DNA of 35,192 bases, from contig JACDZH010000010.1 in the NCBI GenBank assembly GCA_013426815.1, forward strand, positions 1 through 35,192. Reading direction: 5' to 3'. The translations under genes and the position numbers were made by a program. Positions 8,829-18,171 of the stretch are shown here, piece by piece. Origin of the DNA: Paludibacter sp. (GTDB lineage Bacteria; Bacteroidota; Bacteroidia; Bacteroidales; Paludibacteraceae). Positions within the stretch are counted from its first letter, which is position 1; each line of letters starts with the position of its first letter. A model generated the notes under the pieces. That model was not told the DNA's origin. It did no database searches and saw only the letters and a list, made by a program, of their open reading frames with translations.

Positions 8829-9689
8829 TCATTCTTTTATCATCCAAGAAGTTAATCGATTGAAATATTCGACAGATTCTTTAACTTCGGGTAAAGAGTT
8901 ATCCCAATGATGTTCATATTCAACAGTAATAGATCCTTTATAACCCTGACGTTTTAACTCGTGCATTAATCCCGAAAAATCACTTATCCCAGTGCCCCAT
9001 GGTACATCATGATAACCCAATTTTCCTTCCACGCCTGGAATCAAATCTTTTGCATGAACTGCTAAAATTCGACCTTCGTATTTTTTTAACGATTCCAAAG
9101 CGTCTAATCCCGAACGTATCCAATGACCAAGATCTGTACAAACTCCAATATATTTGTTACGTTTGGAGATTTGATTCATTGTAAAATCCGGATTCCAATA
9201 AATAGATGGCTTAGCGTGATTATGAAGCGCGATATTTATCTGATATTTCAGTGCAAGTGGCTCGATATAATTAAGTAAAGTAGAATCTGCTTCTGTAATA
9301 ATTGTTTTAATACCCATATCCTTTGCAAAATCAAAAAGTTGGTCCCATTCAGCAGTAGTTTTCAAATTTACCACGCCATAATTCAGGAGTTTCATCCCTT
9401 TTGATTGAATCAAACTCAACAGTTCTTTTCTTTTCTCCTTATCCAATTTGTAATTAGTATCACCGGTAATATTTGCTCCTATTGTTTGACCGGGATACAT
9501 TTCAATATTGGTAATTCCGGCTGCTTTCATTTTGTCCAACGCTACATCAAATGCGAAAAGCTTGAATGTCCATGCTTGCGCCGCAAGTTGCCAACCCATT
9601 TGGGTTGTTGCTGAGTTATTATATTGCGCATACAATCCTGAAACACAACAAAATAAACATATTGAGAAAATAATCTTTTTGAAGTTCAT
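8829..9689 (-). CDS. Exported sugar phosphate isomerase/epimerase-like TIM barrel
   Basis: A 286-residue protein with a clear signal peptide (MNFKKIIFSICLFCCVSGLYA, cleavage before QYNN). A TIM barrel of the xylose-isomerase-like family follows, with the usual metal-site patches IALHNHAK, CTDLGHW, LAVHAKDL and TVEYEHHW. Export implies a periplasmic or surface role, unlike the cytoplasmic relative at 5264-6262. Exported members of this family occur beside GMC dehydrogenases in Bacteroidota and are thought to act on keto-sugars or keto-glycosides. The gene is 51 bp downstream of the pectin-lyase-fold gene; that gap contains a repeated palindrome. Confidence 0.87.
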   Translation of the reverse strand: MNFKKIIFSICLFCCVSGLYAQYNNSATTQMGWQLAAQAWTFKLFAFDVALDKMKAAGITNIEMYPGQTIGANITGDTNYKLDKEKRKELLSLIQSKGMKLLNYGVVNLKTTAEWDQLFDFAKDMGIKTIITEADSTLLNYIEPLALKYQINIALHNHAKPSIYWNPDFTMNQISKRNKYIGVCTDLGHWIRSGLDALESLKKYEGRILAVHAKDLIPGVEGKLGYHDVPWGTGISDFSGLMHELKRQGYKGSITVEYEHHWDNSLPEVKESVEYFNRLTSWMIKE

Positions 9690-9705
9690 ATTGAATTTTT
9701 TTTTT

Positions 9706-9738
9706 ATATTGTTATCGAATATTGTTATCGAACAATAT
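9706..9738. repeat. 13-bp direct repeat ending in a palindrome between two genes
   Basis: ATATTGTTATCGA occurs twice back to back (9706-9718, 9719-9731). The second copy runs into AACAATAT, giving the perfect inverted repeat ATATTGTTATCGAACAATAT (9719-9738). It lies directly after the stop codon of the pectin-lyase-fold gene and 16 bp before the exported isomerase start. It lacks a T-run on the minus strand, so it does not look like a simple terminator. Confidence 0.6.
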
Positions 9739-9739
9739 G

Positions 9740-12100
9740 TTACAATTTCATTATTTTGATTACATTTTTTTCATTTTTGCCAATAAGGTTCAAAACATGA
9801 ATTCCCACAGGTAAAAAGTCAAGATTATCAAAGGTTTGATTCGAGTTGCCCTTAATCTCTTTTTCGTATAGTTTCACTCCAAGATTGGAGAATATTTCTA
9901 TTTTTTCGAAGCTACCATCAGAGTTAAATGAAAACTGATTAGAAATTGGATTTGGAAAAATCTTAACATTATTGTTATTAATTATTGGAAATGCAGTTGT
10001 TTGATTTCGAATAAACATACATAGAACTTTATTCCGTTCAAATAAAGTCTTGGCATTTCCTACTGTTTCGTTAATAGCTGGAGCTGATGAAGTGGATGTA
10101 TCTAATGACTTAACTAAAGCAACCATCACATTTTGAGAGTTCACTACATCAACTATTGGTCTGTCCTCAATTGTTTTAGTTACTCCAGTTACACTATAAA
10201 GACGAATATTTTCACTATCGGTTATTTTTACGGGTGTATTAAAATCATTTCCACTTCCACTACTTACAGTACCCGCTTCTACTTTAAAATAATAGATATT
10301 TATGTTTCGTGCATTCTTAATTTCACTCATTGGATTTGTATTTCCCCGTTCTACATTATATGAATATATGGATAATGGTGCAATATTCCCACCAATAGTT
10401 TTGATCTTTGGCATACCATAAAATCTCCCTCCTCCATTACCTGAAAATGAAAGTGAACCCTCACAAAACACATAAGCACCCTTACCTGCTTTCCAGGATA
10501 TTTCTAAGGGTTTAAGAAACGAAATACTTGAAGTTGCATTAACATCATCGGCAGTAGTGACAGAATTTTTTATTTCTGTATATATTTTCGGATTCCCAAA
10601 TAAGTGCTGATTTAGACCTAAAGTTAAGACTTCGTTTACAATATAAGTCCCTTTGGGAACAAAAACCTTATCGCCTGCAGCTAAAGCATCTTTAAACGCC
10701 TGTGTATCATTTGCAAAATTATTTCCTAAGGCTCCATAATCTCTTACATTTACTACACCTGGTTCATCAAAGGCTGGAACAGGAGTCCAATGTTTTCGTT
10801 GTATTGCTAAGATATCAGGCTCTGAACTATCCTCTGAATTGAATATTGTGGATGTTGAAGTATTGCCATTAATCATATTTAATGAACCTTCTTTACAAAA
10901 AGAATATTCTTTCACCAAAGTCCATTTCGAAGGGTCAATTGCGGTAACATCAACAGTACTGAATTTATTAAATCCTTTCAAATAAGTATTTTCAAGAATT
11001 ATGTTCTCCCCTGTTGTTTTGGTTTTGGCAAAGACTGAATTTTGGCTAATTTTTGCTGCACAATCCACTAAACATAACCCACCATAGGTTCTGTAAGCAT
11101 TCGATAAATCAAAAGCAATTCCTGTTGTTGCCGGTTCAAAATACGAACCTGTAAATACCCATGCCAAATCGGAATATTGGTTATAAACACACGCTTTAGT
11201 TTGTCCTGTAAATTTACAACCTGCAAGTAATGGAAATCGATATAAATTTTCAATTTTCAAACCATATTCACCTCCGTCTACTTCAATATTGTAAGTTCCG
11301 CCACCTTGTCCGGGACAATTATTAAACCCTGCGTGAGCATTTGTTGCATATACTTTAGCATCCATCAAATAACATCCCTGTGAACCACTAAAACGTAATC
11401 CAATAGCACCTGGATTACCACCCAATTCAATATCGATACCTTTGTAAGCACAGTTAAAGAGTATGTTCGGCTGTTCAATACCCCAATTTGGAGTAGCAAC
11501 TAAACAAGGGTTGTTAGGGACAACTGTTCCTTCACGGTCGTCACGAGTTTGTGCCCAAATTTTTATTACGGGTTTTGGGCTTGTAGAAGATTGAAAACCA
11601 TCAGCACCCTGTTTTAAATGAATTATTGGACGGCCATTTTTATTTGAACCGATTAATACAATCTTATCTGAAGTATTTTGCCAGTAATGCTGTGTTTTAT
11701 TGTCTCCATCCATGTACTTACCGCAAGTATCTTCAAGTTTTCCCTGCATACCACCTTCTATAGGAAGTTTGTATACCGGTATTTCGCAGCTTAATGTATT
11801 ACTTATCAGGTAATGTCCACTTGGAAAGAAACAAGCTTTCTTTTGTGTTCGCGCATCAATTATAGCTTGCTGAAGTGCTTCAGTGCAATCAGTGTGTCCA
11901 GTAGGGTCGGCAAAGTAAGGCGACGCTGTAACATCGAGCAATCCGTATGCAGCTAAATCTACAACATCCGCTGTAACATTAACAGACTTCATCTGTGAAA
12001 AAGCAATTAAATTTGAAAATAAACAAAAATTACAAATCAAAGTATATTTCAAGAATGAATTGATTTTGATTTTTTTTATTTTGAATTTAAAAATAATCAT
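9740..12100 (-). CDS. Secreted protein with two pectin-lyase-fold modules and T9SS tail
   Basis: A 786-residue secreted protein. The N-terminus has a basic stretch and a hydrophobic signal (KYTLICNFCLFSNLIAFS). Two modules follow that resemble the pectate-lyase superfamily / right-handed beta-helix family (Pectate_lyase_3 type). The first begins near DLAAYGLLDVTASPYFADPTG, the second near NVRDYGALGNNFANDTQAF with FVPKGTYIV. The last 70 or so residues (IFPNPISNQFSFNSDGSFEKIEIFSN...) are a type A T9SS sorting domain, so the product goes to the cell surface. No catalytic residues can be assigned by eye; lyase or glycosidase activity is an inference from fold. It is the first gene of the left-hand run and carries the conserved regulatory module 41 bp upstream. 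Confidence 0.85.
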   Translation of the reverse strand: MIIFKFKIKKIKINSFLKYTLICNFCLFSNLIAFSQMKSVNVTADVVDLAAYGLLDVTASPYFADPTGHTDCTEALQQAIIDARTQKKACFFPSGHYLISNTLSCEIPVYKLPIEGGMQGKLEDTCGKYMDGDNKTQHYWQNTSDKIVLIGSNKNGRPIIHLKQGADGFQSSTSPKPVIKIWAQTRDDREGTVVPNNPCLVATPNWGIEQPNILFNCAYKGIDIELGGNPGAIGLRFSGSQGCYLMDAKVYATNAHAGFNNCPGQGGGTYNIEVDGGEYGLKIENLYRFPLLAGCKFTGQTKACVYNQYSDLAWVFTGSYFEPATTGIAFDLSNAYRTYGGLCLVDCAAKISQNSVFAKTKTTGENIILENTYLKGFNKFSTVDVTAIDPSKWTLVKEYSFCKEGSLNMINGNTSTSTIFNSEDSSEPDILAIQRKHWTPVPAFDEPGVVNVRDYGALGNNFANDTQAFKDALAAGDKVFVPKGTYIVNEVLTLGLNQHLFGNPKIYTEIKNSVTTADDVNATSSISFLKPLEISWKAGKGAYVFCEGSLSFSGNGGGRFYGMPKIKTIGGNIAPLSIYSYNVERGNTNPMSEIKNARNINIYYFKVEAGTVSSGSGNDFNTPVKITDSENIRLYSVTGVTKTIEDRPIVDVVNSQNVMVALVKSLDTSTSSAPAINETVGNAKTLFERNKVLCMFIRNQTTAFPIINNNNVKIFPNPISNQFSFNSDGSFEKIEIFSNLGVKLYEKEIKGNSNQTFDNLDFLPVGIHVLNLIGKNEKNVIKIMKL

Positions 12101-12140
12101 ATTAATTTGATTTTGATTTTTTTACTAATTACAACATACT

Positions 12141-12195
12141 TAAGTCAAAAAAGTATACTTATGTGGACAAGAATAAATATGTTATAAAACATAAA
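12141..12195 (-). promoter_or_regulatory. Conserved regulon module, copy A
   Basis: Read toward the pectin-lyase-fold gene: TGTTTTATAACA (12180-12191), 10 bp, TGTCCACA (12162-12169), 14 bp, TGACTTA (12141-12147), then 40 bp to the ATG. The dyad here is TATGTT-TTAT-AACATA. Spacing is identical in copies B, C and D. Confidence 0.85.
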
Positions 12196-12561
12196 AAATG
12201 ATAGTTTTAAAATTTTGTTTCTATTATTTTGGTACTACTAGAATTTGTGTGGGTATTACGACAATTAACAATTAATACACGTAGTTACACATAGTCATAA
12301 AAATTAAGAAAATAAATGTTCACATAGTTTTACATTTTTACTTTGAAAATATATAAAATAGATGCTTTACAATTTGATATGAAAAACAATAACGAAGTTA
12401 TTGAACTATGTGATACTATAAATTTTGAGAAGAAACTATGTGATTATATTGTGAAAAAATATGTGTATCTCCCGATGCTCGGGATGTGCCATTTTTACTT
12501 GATTTTTTTAATTAACCATCAACCCACACAAAAGGTAGTAGAACCAGTTGTTTTATTAAAA
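12196..12561. other. Intergenic stretch with four ACTATGTG motifs
   Basis: No convincing gene; the 75-residue ORF at 12343-12570 looks like chance. The stretch contains CACATAGT at 12288 and 12321 and the inverted form ACTATGTG at 12405 and 12435, so two copies in each orientation arranged roughly symmetrically. It also holds a short GC hairpin at 12470-12484. What the motif cluster does is unknown. Confidence 0.4.
12470..12484. terminator. Possible terminator hairpin after the DUF6259-like gene
   Basis: TCCCGATGCTCGGGA is a 6-bp-arm hairpin in AT-rich DNA, 78 bp past the stop codon of the minus-strand gene at 12562. On the minus strand a T6 tract follows about 10 nt later. The gap between stem and T-run is wide for a classical terminator. 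Confidence 0.35.
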
Positions 12562-14976
12562 TTAAAATAAAACAAATTTATAGACAAAATCGGCATGAGA
12601 TTGAGACTGGATTTTCAAAAAATATATACCATTTGGAATTTTATGAAGTCTCATTTCACTTTCATTTTTTGTACTGGCAATAACCCTTCCATACATATCA
12701 TATAGGTTCATTTCACATTGTAAAATAGTTTCGTCCGAATTAACTCGAAGTATTTTCTCAGAGCGATTCAACAAAACATTAATTTTTGAATCCTGAATTT
12801 TTGAATCCTGAATTTTTGAATCCAGATTTTTTGAATCCAGAATTTTAGAATCCTGATTTGCTTTCAAAATACTTGTTGTTTTTTTCTTAAAAACAGCAGA
12901 ACATAATCTCCACTTTGGAATAGTCCATAAATAGCTATCACCTGGTTTAACATTAACTGATGATACTAATGTTTTCCCTTTATATAAATCTAAAACATAC
13001 ATCTTTAATGGCACTTTTAAACTAAGTTCAACATTTGATTCCGTTGTATCAATTGCAAACACTGCAATAGATTCATTTTGAGCTTTCCAGGTATTATGAA
13101 TTGCACCAGTACCTGATGAAACAATTGATTTAAGCAAACGACCATACATCAGATAATCTTTAGCATGTGTGTCGTTCATCGATTCATAATAATCTATTAA
13201 AACACTATCAGTTGATTTAGGTTCTTGGACTGTTGAATTCCAAAAAGCTATACTATTCATTTGTCCGTAAATAATTGAAGCGCATTGCTCTACATCTTTT
13301 GAAGTATTTGCATCACATAAACCGTATATTGTAGGAATATAATCGTGATAAACATATACAAAAAGTGGAATCTGATTTTTTTCAGAAGAAACTATCTTCC
13401 AATTACGTGCCTGATAACCACTTAAAATCATATTGTAAATCTCACAAGGCCATTCTTTTGTCAATGAAAAATTTTCAATATTTTTAGTTTTTGCTTTTTT
13501 TATTATTTCTTTATAGGTTTTAATCATTGTATCGGTTTCCCATCTACCATAAGGTACTGGATGACCGTGTAGTGTATTATAACAAGGTCCATTACCACAC
13601 ATAAATTGATCAGCATCGTTATGTATAGTAGTTACACCTCTTTCGAAAAGTCCATCAGCTACATCTGGTAACAAATTTTGTCCTCTACTAGTTCCTCTAC
13701 ATAAAAAATTGTCCGTTCTAACCTTATGTACATATACGTATAAACTTTCATTAATTTGAGTTCGGCAAAGTTCATTGCCATTATTATCATTGAAGTATTT
13801 TTCTAGGTTTTCGCTTATTTTTATATTACCTTCAATATACTTTGTCCAATGAAAACTTTCAATAAACCCAGCAGTAATTATTCCCACTTTCTTCAATTCT
13901 GAATTTAAAACTTCAAATTTACTATCTGAATTTTTAGTTGGTAAATAATCTATACCTACCCAATCACCATATTTTTCCCAACCAATTGGCCGATAAATAA
14001 TATTGGTCTTATACTTACCTGCCCAACATTTGAGTCGAACCCTCAAATTATATATATTATCTTCTAAGTAAAGTTCCGAACTGATAACTAAGGGTGTTTT
14101 GTGATAATTTTCAGGCACAGCTTTTCTATTTATGAGAAGAGTATCCGACCAGGATTGATTAATTGCCCAATTACGGTATACTTCTGCTGCATCCTCCCAG
14201 CTGTTTCCACATAATCCAATCATGGTTTGATAACTAGCATTCCAAGTTCTGCTATCGTAAGGCATACAATGACGAACAGCCATGCTAATTTCGTTATCGC
14301 TGTTATTTAAAAAACCAAACGATTTTACGTGCCCTACGGTATCATTTGTTCTAAGTAAAACGCCGGCTGAATCTGACAAAATAGCGGACATTTGTAATCC
14401 TTGTTTTGCAGGATAAAAATTTGTATATTTTGACCAATTAGTTTCCACCGATTGCATACGACCTTCATACATGGGATCTACAAATAGTTTGGAAACATTG
14501 CTATTTAGAAGTTTCCTTGAGGTTCTGAAACGTGGAAAATCCACCCCACTAACAAGTGAATCATTATTTAACTCAACATTAATGTGTGAAATTATTTCAG
14601 CATTTGAACTCAATACGAATTTTACTATAACAGTTACATGAGGTTTTACATTAATAATGGATTGTTTCCATGTATATTCCAATTTAAATTTCAATTCATT
14701 TTCATTATGTGTCAAAACACTTAAAGTAAATTTTGAAGCGTCAATAGCTGGTTTTCTTGGTGTAAATTTAGTTTTGTCTACGTAACTTAATGCAAAAAAA
14801 CTCACTGAATCTTTAGAACTTGCTATATGTTGAACACACCTTTTTTTATCGTACAATGATGTTATATGTTTTCCATTAGTTTGAAAAAAAATAGAATTGT
14901 TTTCCAATGTATACGTCTCTGACAAAACTGAACATGTAAAGAAAAATAAAAAATTAAATAATACAATTTTTTTCAT
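12562..14976 (-). CDS. Secreted TIM-barrel glycosidase-like protein (DUF6259-like) with T9SS tail
   Basis: An 804-residue protein with signal peptide MKKIVLFNFLFFFTCSVLS. The N-terminal third looks like a beta-rich domain. The middle (about residues 260-640: NWAINQSWSDTLLINRKAVP, IIYRPIGWEKYGDWVGIDYLP, GVTTIHNDADQFMCGNG) resembles DUF6259-type glycoside-hydrolase-like barrels. Near the C-terminus is a linker of five 5-residue units (KILDS, KNLDS, KIQDS, KIQDS ...), encoded by 15-bp DNA repeats. A T9SS sorting domain ending in IPNGIYFLKIQSQ...YKFVLF follows. It lies 32 bp after the extended end of the sulfatase pseudogene, so it was probably co-transcribed from regulatory module B. The activity is not established. 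Confidence 0.75.
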   Translation of the reverse strand: MKKIVLFNFLFFFTCSVLSETYTLENNSIFFQTNGKHITSLYDKKRCVQHIASSKDSVSFFALSYVDKTKFTPRKPAIDASKFTLSVLTHNENELKFKLEYTWKQSIINVKPHVTVIVKFVLSSNAEIISHINVELNNDSLVSGVDFPRFRTSRKLLNSNVSKLFVDPMYEGRMQSVETNWSKYTNFYPAKQGLQMSAILSDSAGVLLRTNDTVGHVKSFGFLNNSDNEISMAVRHCMPYDSRTWNASYQTMIGLCGNSWEDAAEVYRNWAINQSWSDTLLINRKAVPENYHKTPLVISSELYLEDNIYNLRVRLKCWAGKYKTNIIYRPIGWEKYGDWVGIDYLPTKNSDSKFEVLNSELKKVGIITAGFIESFHWTKYIEGNIKISENLEKYFNDNNGNELCRTQINESLYVYVHKVRTDNFLCRGTSRGQNLLPDVADGLFERGVTTIHNDADQFMCGNGPCYNTLHGHPVPYGRWETDTMIKTYKEIIKKAKTKNIENFSLTKEWPCEIYNMILSGYQARNWKIVSSEKNQIPLFVYVYHDYIPTIYGLCDANTSKDVEQCASIIYGQMNSIAFWNSTVQEPKSTDSVLIDYYESMNDTHAKDYLMYGRLLKSIVSSGTGAIHNTWKAQNESIAVFAIDTTESNVELSLKVPLKMYVLDLYKGKTLVSSVNVKPGDSYLWTIPKWRLCSAVFKKKTTSILKANQDSKILDSKNLDSKIQDSKIQDSKINVLLNRSEKILRVNSDETILQCEMNLYDMYGRVIASTKNESEMRLHKIPNGIYFLKIQSQSHADFVYKFVLF
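12781..12855. repeat. Five tandem 15-bp repeats encoding a pentapeptide linker
   Basis: Five consecutive 15-bp units of the type AATTTTTGAATCCTG, the first two identical and the others differing at one or two bases. They are in frame in the minus-strand gene and encode DSKIQ/DSKIL-like pentapeptides just before the T9SS sorting domain. Confidence 0.9.
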
Positions 14977-15008
14977 AAGATATTTGATTTATTTATTAAA
15001 ATTAATAA

Positions 15009-16892
15009 TTATATTTTGCACTTCCGATTTGTATTTTTTACCTGAATGAATGCCAAAACAATACCATCAGGTCACGAAGAATCAATAAATATTTCAACCG
15101 CTTCGGTAATTTTACCCGATTTCCAAGGCACTTTTCCATTGACTGTTATCAATGAAACAGTTAAATCAGCATCAAACTCAAAAACATTGAGATATATTGT
15201 TCCAATGGCTGAGTTTGGATTTATAATGGTTGTATTGTTTTTTGTTTTTGGTAAACCTGTTGGCAATTTGCCAATTTTTTCAAATTCAAAATAGTTGATT
15301 GTAAAGCCACTTTTCGAAAACCGAAATTGTAAATATGTTTTATTACCATATTTAAGTGTTAGCGTATCACTAGTAATTGTTTGCCATTCTGGTGTAACGG
15401 GAACAGATATTGAAGTATTCGTTTGTTCATTCAAAGTTGCTTCAATTGTACCACCACTTTGGGTATTTAAAACCCAGGTTTGTAAAAAATATTTTCCGGG
15501 CATTATGGTGTCGGATATAAATGCAAGCCATTCGTTGGCTGTAGTAGAATTGACACAGAATCTACTTCCACCATCACTGGATGCATGAATATCAACAACT
15601 TCTGAATTTCTATATTTACCACCCGTGTTTGTCGAATTACTATCATGGTAGCCAACTCTTTTGCCACCTCTGACAAATTTTTCGGCATGCATCACATCAG
15701 GAATTTTATTTTTTCGAATTGGTGTGCAAGGTTCCAAATTGAGTTGAAACTTCAAACAGTCAGTCATATACGACATACAGTTTTTTATAAAAGCATAAAG
15801 CAGATTATTAACTAGTATTTCCCATTCCATATCATTTACACTATGGTCGAATAATTCCTCACCGGAAGTAGGTTGTATATATCGAAAATATTCATTACGC
15901 ACTGATTGACCATCCTGTATAGTCCACGTCAAGGAACTCTGTTTGTTATCGGGGTTCATTAACAATGGAAGTAAACTTTCGCCCTCATTGTTCGTATTAT
16001 CAGGCAATCCGCAAAGTTCTGTAATAGTGGGGTATAAATCTATAGGTACTTTGCATAGACAATTCCCCTTAATATTCCCAGGTACTTTTAAAACTAAGGA
16101 CATTCTACAAGCCTCTTTCCATGGTGTAAATTTTTTATACCGAAGCTTTTCACCTAAATGCCAACCATGATCACCCCAAAAAATTACGATTGTATTTTCG
16201 GCATATTTACTATTTCGCAATGCATCAAGAAGAACCCCAACACAAGTATCTGTATAGTTTATACAGTCTAAATATGCTTGTAATGCAGTTTTTCGTTTAA
16301 AGTATTGTAAGGTTTTCTGATAATCAACAGATGGTTTTAAATTTCCGTGAATATCATTTAAAACATTATCGTTAATGGAAGGTAAAATCATGTAATCTTC
16401 CTGAAATTTATCAAAAAATTGCTGAAGCACAAACAAAGGCAGATGTGGACTTAAAAAACCACATGCAATCATAAAAGGTTTGTCATGTTCTTTGTTCAGT
16501 TCGTAAGCTTCCCACATTGCATTACCAAAGTCTGGCGTTTCTTTGAGTGTATTGCATGTTGAACCCCAATCAAAATTTGAATCGCCTGATGTGTTTAGAA
16601 TCCCATTTGCTCTGAAACATGTAATAAGCGAAGAAGGCGAAGGATTTGACAATACTGCAGAATAATTAGCCAGTTCGAAGACAACTCCTTCGGCTGCTAA
16701 TTTATCCATATTTAGAGTCTTGGTTTGCAGATGACTACCCAATAATCCAACATAGTAGTTTAAATCATCGACTGCAATAAAAAGTATATTATACGGTTTT
16801 TTTTTGGCAGATAGAACGCATATTGAATTTCCCAAAAAACCACCTAGAAGTTCTATCTGAAATCCTGTTGTGAAGTTGTGAGTGTGTTTCAT
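15009..16892 (-). pseudogene. Degenerate sulfatase with CBM6-like module and interrupted T9SS tail
   Basis: The sulfatase signature is clear (NILFIAVDDLN, QTKT, NMDKLAAEG, DHGWHLGEK), followed by a CBM6-like module (GYHDSNSTNTGGKYR, NEWLAF) and a T9SS-like end. The activation motif C/S-x-P-S-R-x-S-L-x-T-G reads SNPSPSSLITC, so the essential Arg and the Gly are lost. A block after RANGILN is missing compared with the family, and several usual prolines are changed (HLQ, TLN, VLQQ). The frame stops at TGA (15072-15074), but the same frame continues with PDGIVLAFIQVKNTN, the expected end of a sorting domain, to TAA at 15009. The ORF-track start is a TTG inside the regulatory module; I chose the ATG at 16892, although no good signal peptide remains. 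Best read as a dying gene. Confidence 0.8.
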
Positions 16893-16913
16893 TATCAACT
16901 TTTTTACTTGCAG

Positions 16914-16966
16914 TAAGTCATAAACAATTGACAATGTGGACAGATTAAAATGTGTTATAAAACATA
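16914..16966 (-). promoter_or_regulatory. Conserved regulon module, copy B
   Basis: Read toward the sulfatase: TGTTTTATAACA (16953-16964), 10 bp, TGTCCACA (16935-16942), 14 bp, TGACTTA (16914-16920), then 21 bp to the ATG at 16892. It also lies just past the stop of the permease gene on the same strand. Confidence 0.87.
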
Positions 16967-16973
16967 TTTTGTT

Positions 16974-18167
16974 TTATTTTCGCGGAATAAATCTTCGTAG
17001 CAGATCGTAATTTCTTCTTACATGGCATTTCGAACCACAGAATCCATCGTTGTTATATACCTTCCAATTGCATGTTCGGCATGGATTGACAATAAAATGT
17101 TTTGATTTTGAATAAATACCATATATAATTATTCCAAACAATATTATTCCAAAAGGCCAATGCCAAACTGGTATTTGAGGCGACATTCCCGTTGGATTTA
17201 TTCCTTCACCAAAAATTATTGGAACACAACATTGTTGTACAATCAATTCGCCCTGAACGCGGTAAGCATGGTATTGGTAATCGGGAAAAACAAGCTGGTC
17301 GGTTACTATACCTGCCACCAATGCCATAATAAAAAGCGATAAAGCGTAAAACACTGATGGTTTTAGTCCCATTGACCGACGGATAGCGTTTAATTCACCC
17401 AGATTAGTTCCAGGTCCGGCTATCATATAAGCAACGGCTGCCCCAGGAGAAGCTCCCAAGAGCAAAAGACCTTGCACAACCGGAATGGATGGAATACTAC
17501 AAGCATAAACCGGAATACCTAATAATATTACATAAAGAAGCGTGTAAATATCCTGTTGACCTAACCACGATGAAATCCATTCCATTGGTAGAAAAGTAAG
17601 TAATAATGCTGCAATGCTTAAACCAATAGTAATATCGACACTAACATCGGCGCCCAATTCGAAAAATGACCATTTAAGGGTTTTGAAAAACTTGTTTTTC
17701 GACTGTTTTTTTTCCTTGCCATCAACCATATATTCTTTCTTGCAACTTATACCTTTTTCATTGTCATTTGGAGATTTAAAAAGGCGATTGGCAATAAAAC
17801 CTATGGTGTACGATCCAACAACAGCTACAATAACAAATGTAAAAGTTAGTTTTAAACCCAAAAATGATAATGCAAGCGCAATTAATACAGGCGAAAGAAT
17901 GGGTGTAGAAATCATAAATGCAAATATATTGCCCATTGCTGCACCACTTCGGAACAACCCTATACCAAGTGGAATTGTACCACAAGAGCACAAAGGTAAA
18001 ATACTTCCAATGGTAACTGACTTTAAAAGTGCTAATGGAGATTTTTCACCCACCTGTTTTTGTAACACATTTTGAGGTACATAAAACTTGAGTATCCCTG
18101 CGATTAAAAACCCCAATACAATGTAAGGAGCTGATTCGAGTAAGGTATTGAATAGAGTGTTTAACAT
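16974..18167 (-). CDS. ArsP/SO_0444-type permease
   Basis: A 397-residue integral membrane protein of the DUF318/ArsP_1 permease family; members include proposed Cu/Zn efflux (SO_0444) and organoarsenical permeases. Family marks seen are ILPLCSCGTIPLGIGL (Cys60, Cys62) and YACSIPSIPVVQGLL. A cytosolic charged loop (about residues 145-165) separates the two membrane halves. After the last membrane segment comes a Cys-rich tail (CRTCNWKV..GFCGSKCH) that could bind metal. It starts 4 bp after the small membrane protein gene and ends the operon headed by the PhoD-like gene. Why a metal/oxyanion-type permease would share the polysaccharide regulon is unclear. The substrate is not known. Confidence 0.85.
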   Translation of the reverse strand: MLNTLFNTLLESAPYIVLGFLIAGILKFYVPQNVLQKQVGEKSPLALLKSVTIGSILPLCSCGTIPLGIGLFRSGAAMGNIFAFMISTPILSPVLIALALSFLGLKLTFTFVIVAVVGSYTIGFIANRLFKSPNDNEKGISCKKEYMVDGKEKKQSKNKFFKTLKWSFFELGADVSVDITIGLSIAALLLTFLPMEWISSWLGQQDIYTLLYVILLGIPVYACSIPSIPVVQGLLLLGASPGAAVAYMIAGPGTNLGELNAIRRSMGLKPSVFYALSLFIMALVAGIVTDQLVFPDYQYHAYRVQGELIVQQCCVPIIFGEGINPTGMSPQIPVWHWPFGIILFGIIIYGIYSKSKHFIVNPCRTCNWKVYNNDGFCGSKCHVRRNYDLLRRFIPRK

Positions 18168-18171
18168 ATTC

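Noticed and set aside
12343-12570. 75-residue plus-strand ORF
   Set aside because: It overlaps the end of the minus-strand DUF6259-like gene, has no recognisable domain and spans the hairpin and the ACTATGTG motifs; most likely chance.
15046-15588. Plus-strand ORFs of 82 and 97 residues opposite the sulfatase
   Set aside because: They are shadows of the CBM6-like part of the sulfatase pseudogene on the minus strand.
17614-18075. 153-residue plus-strand ORF
   Set aside because: It is antisense to the permease gene, whose family motifs are clear.
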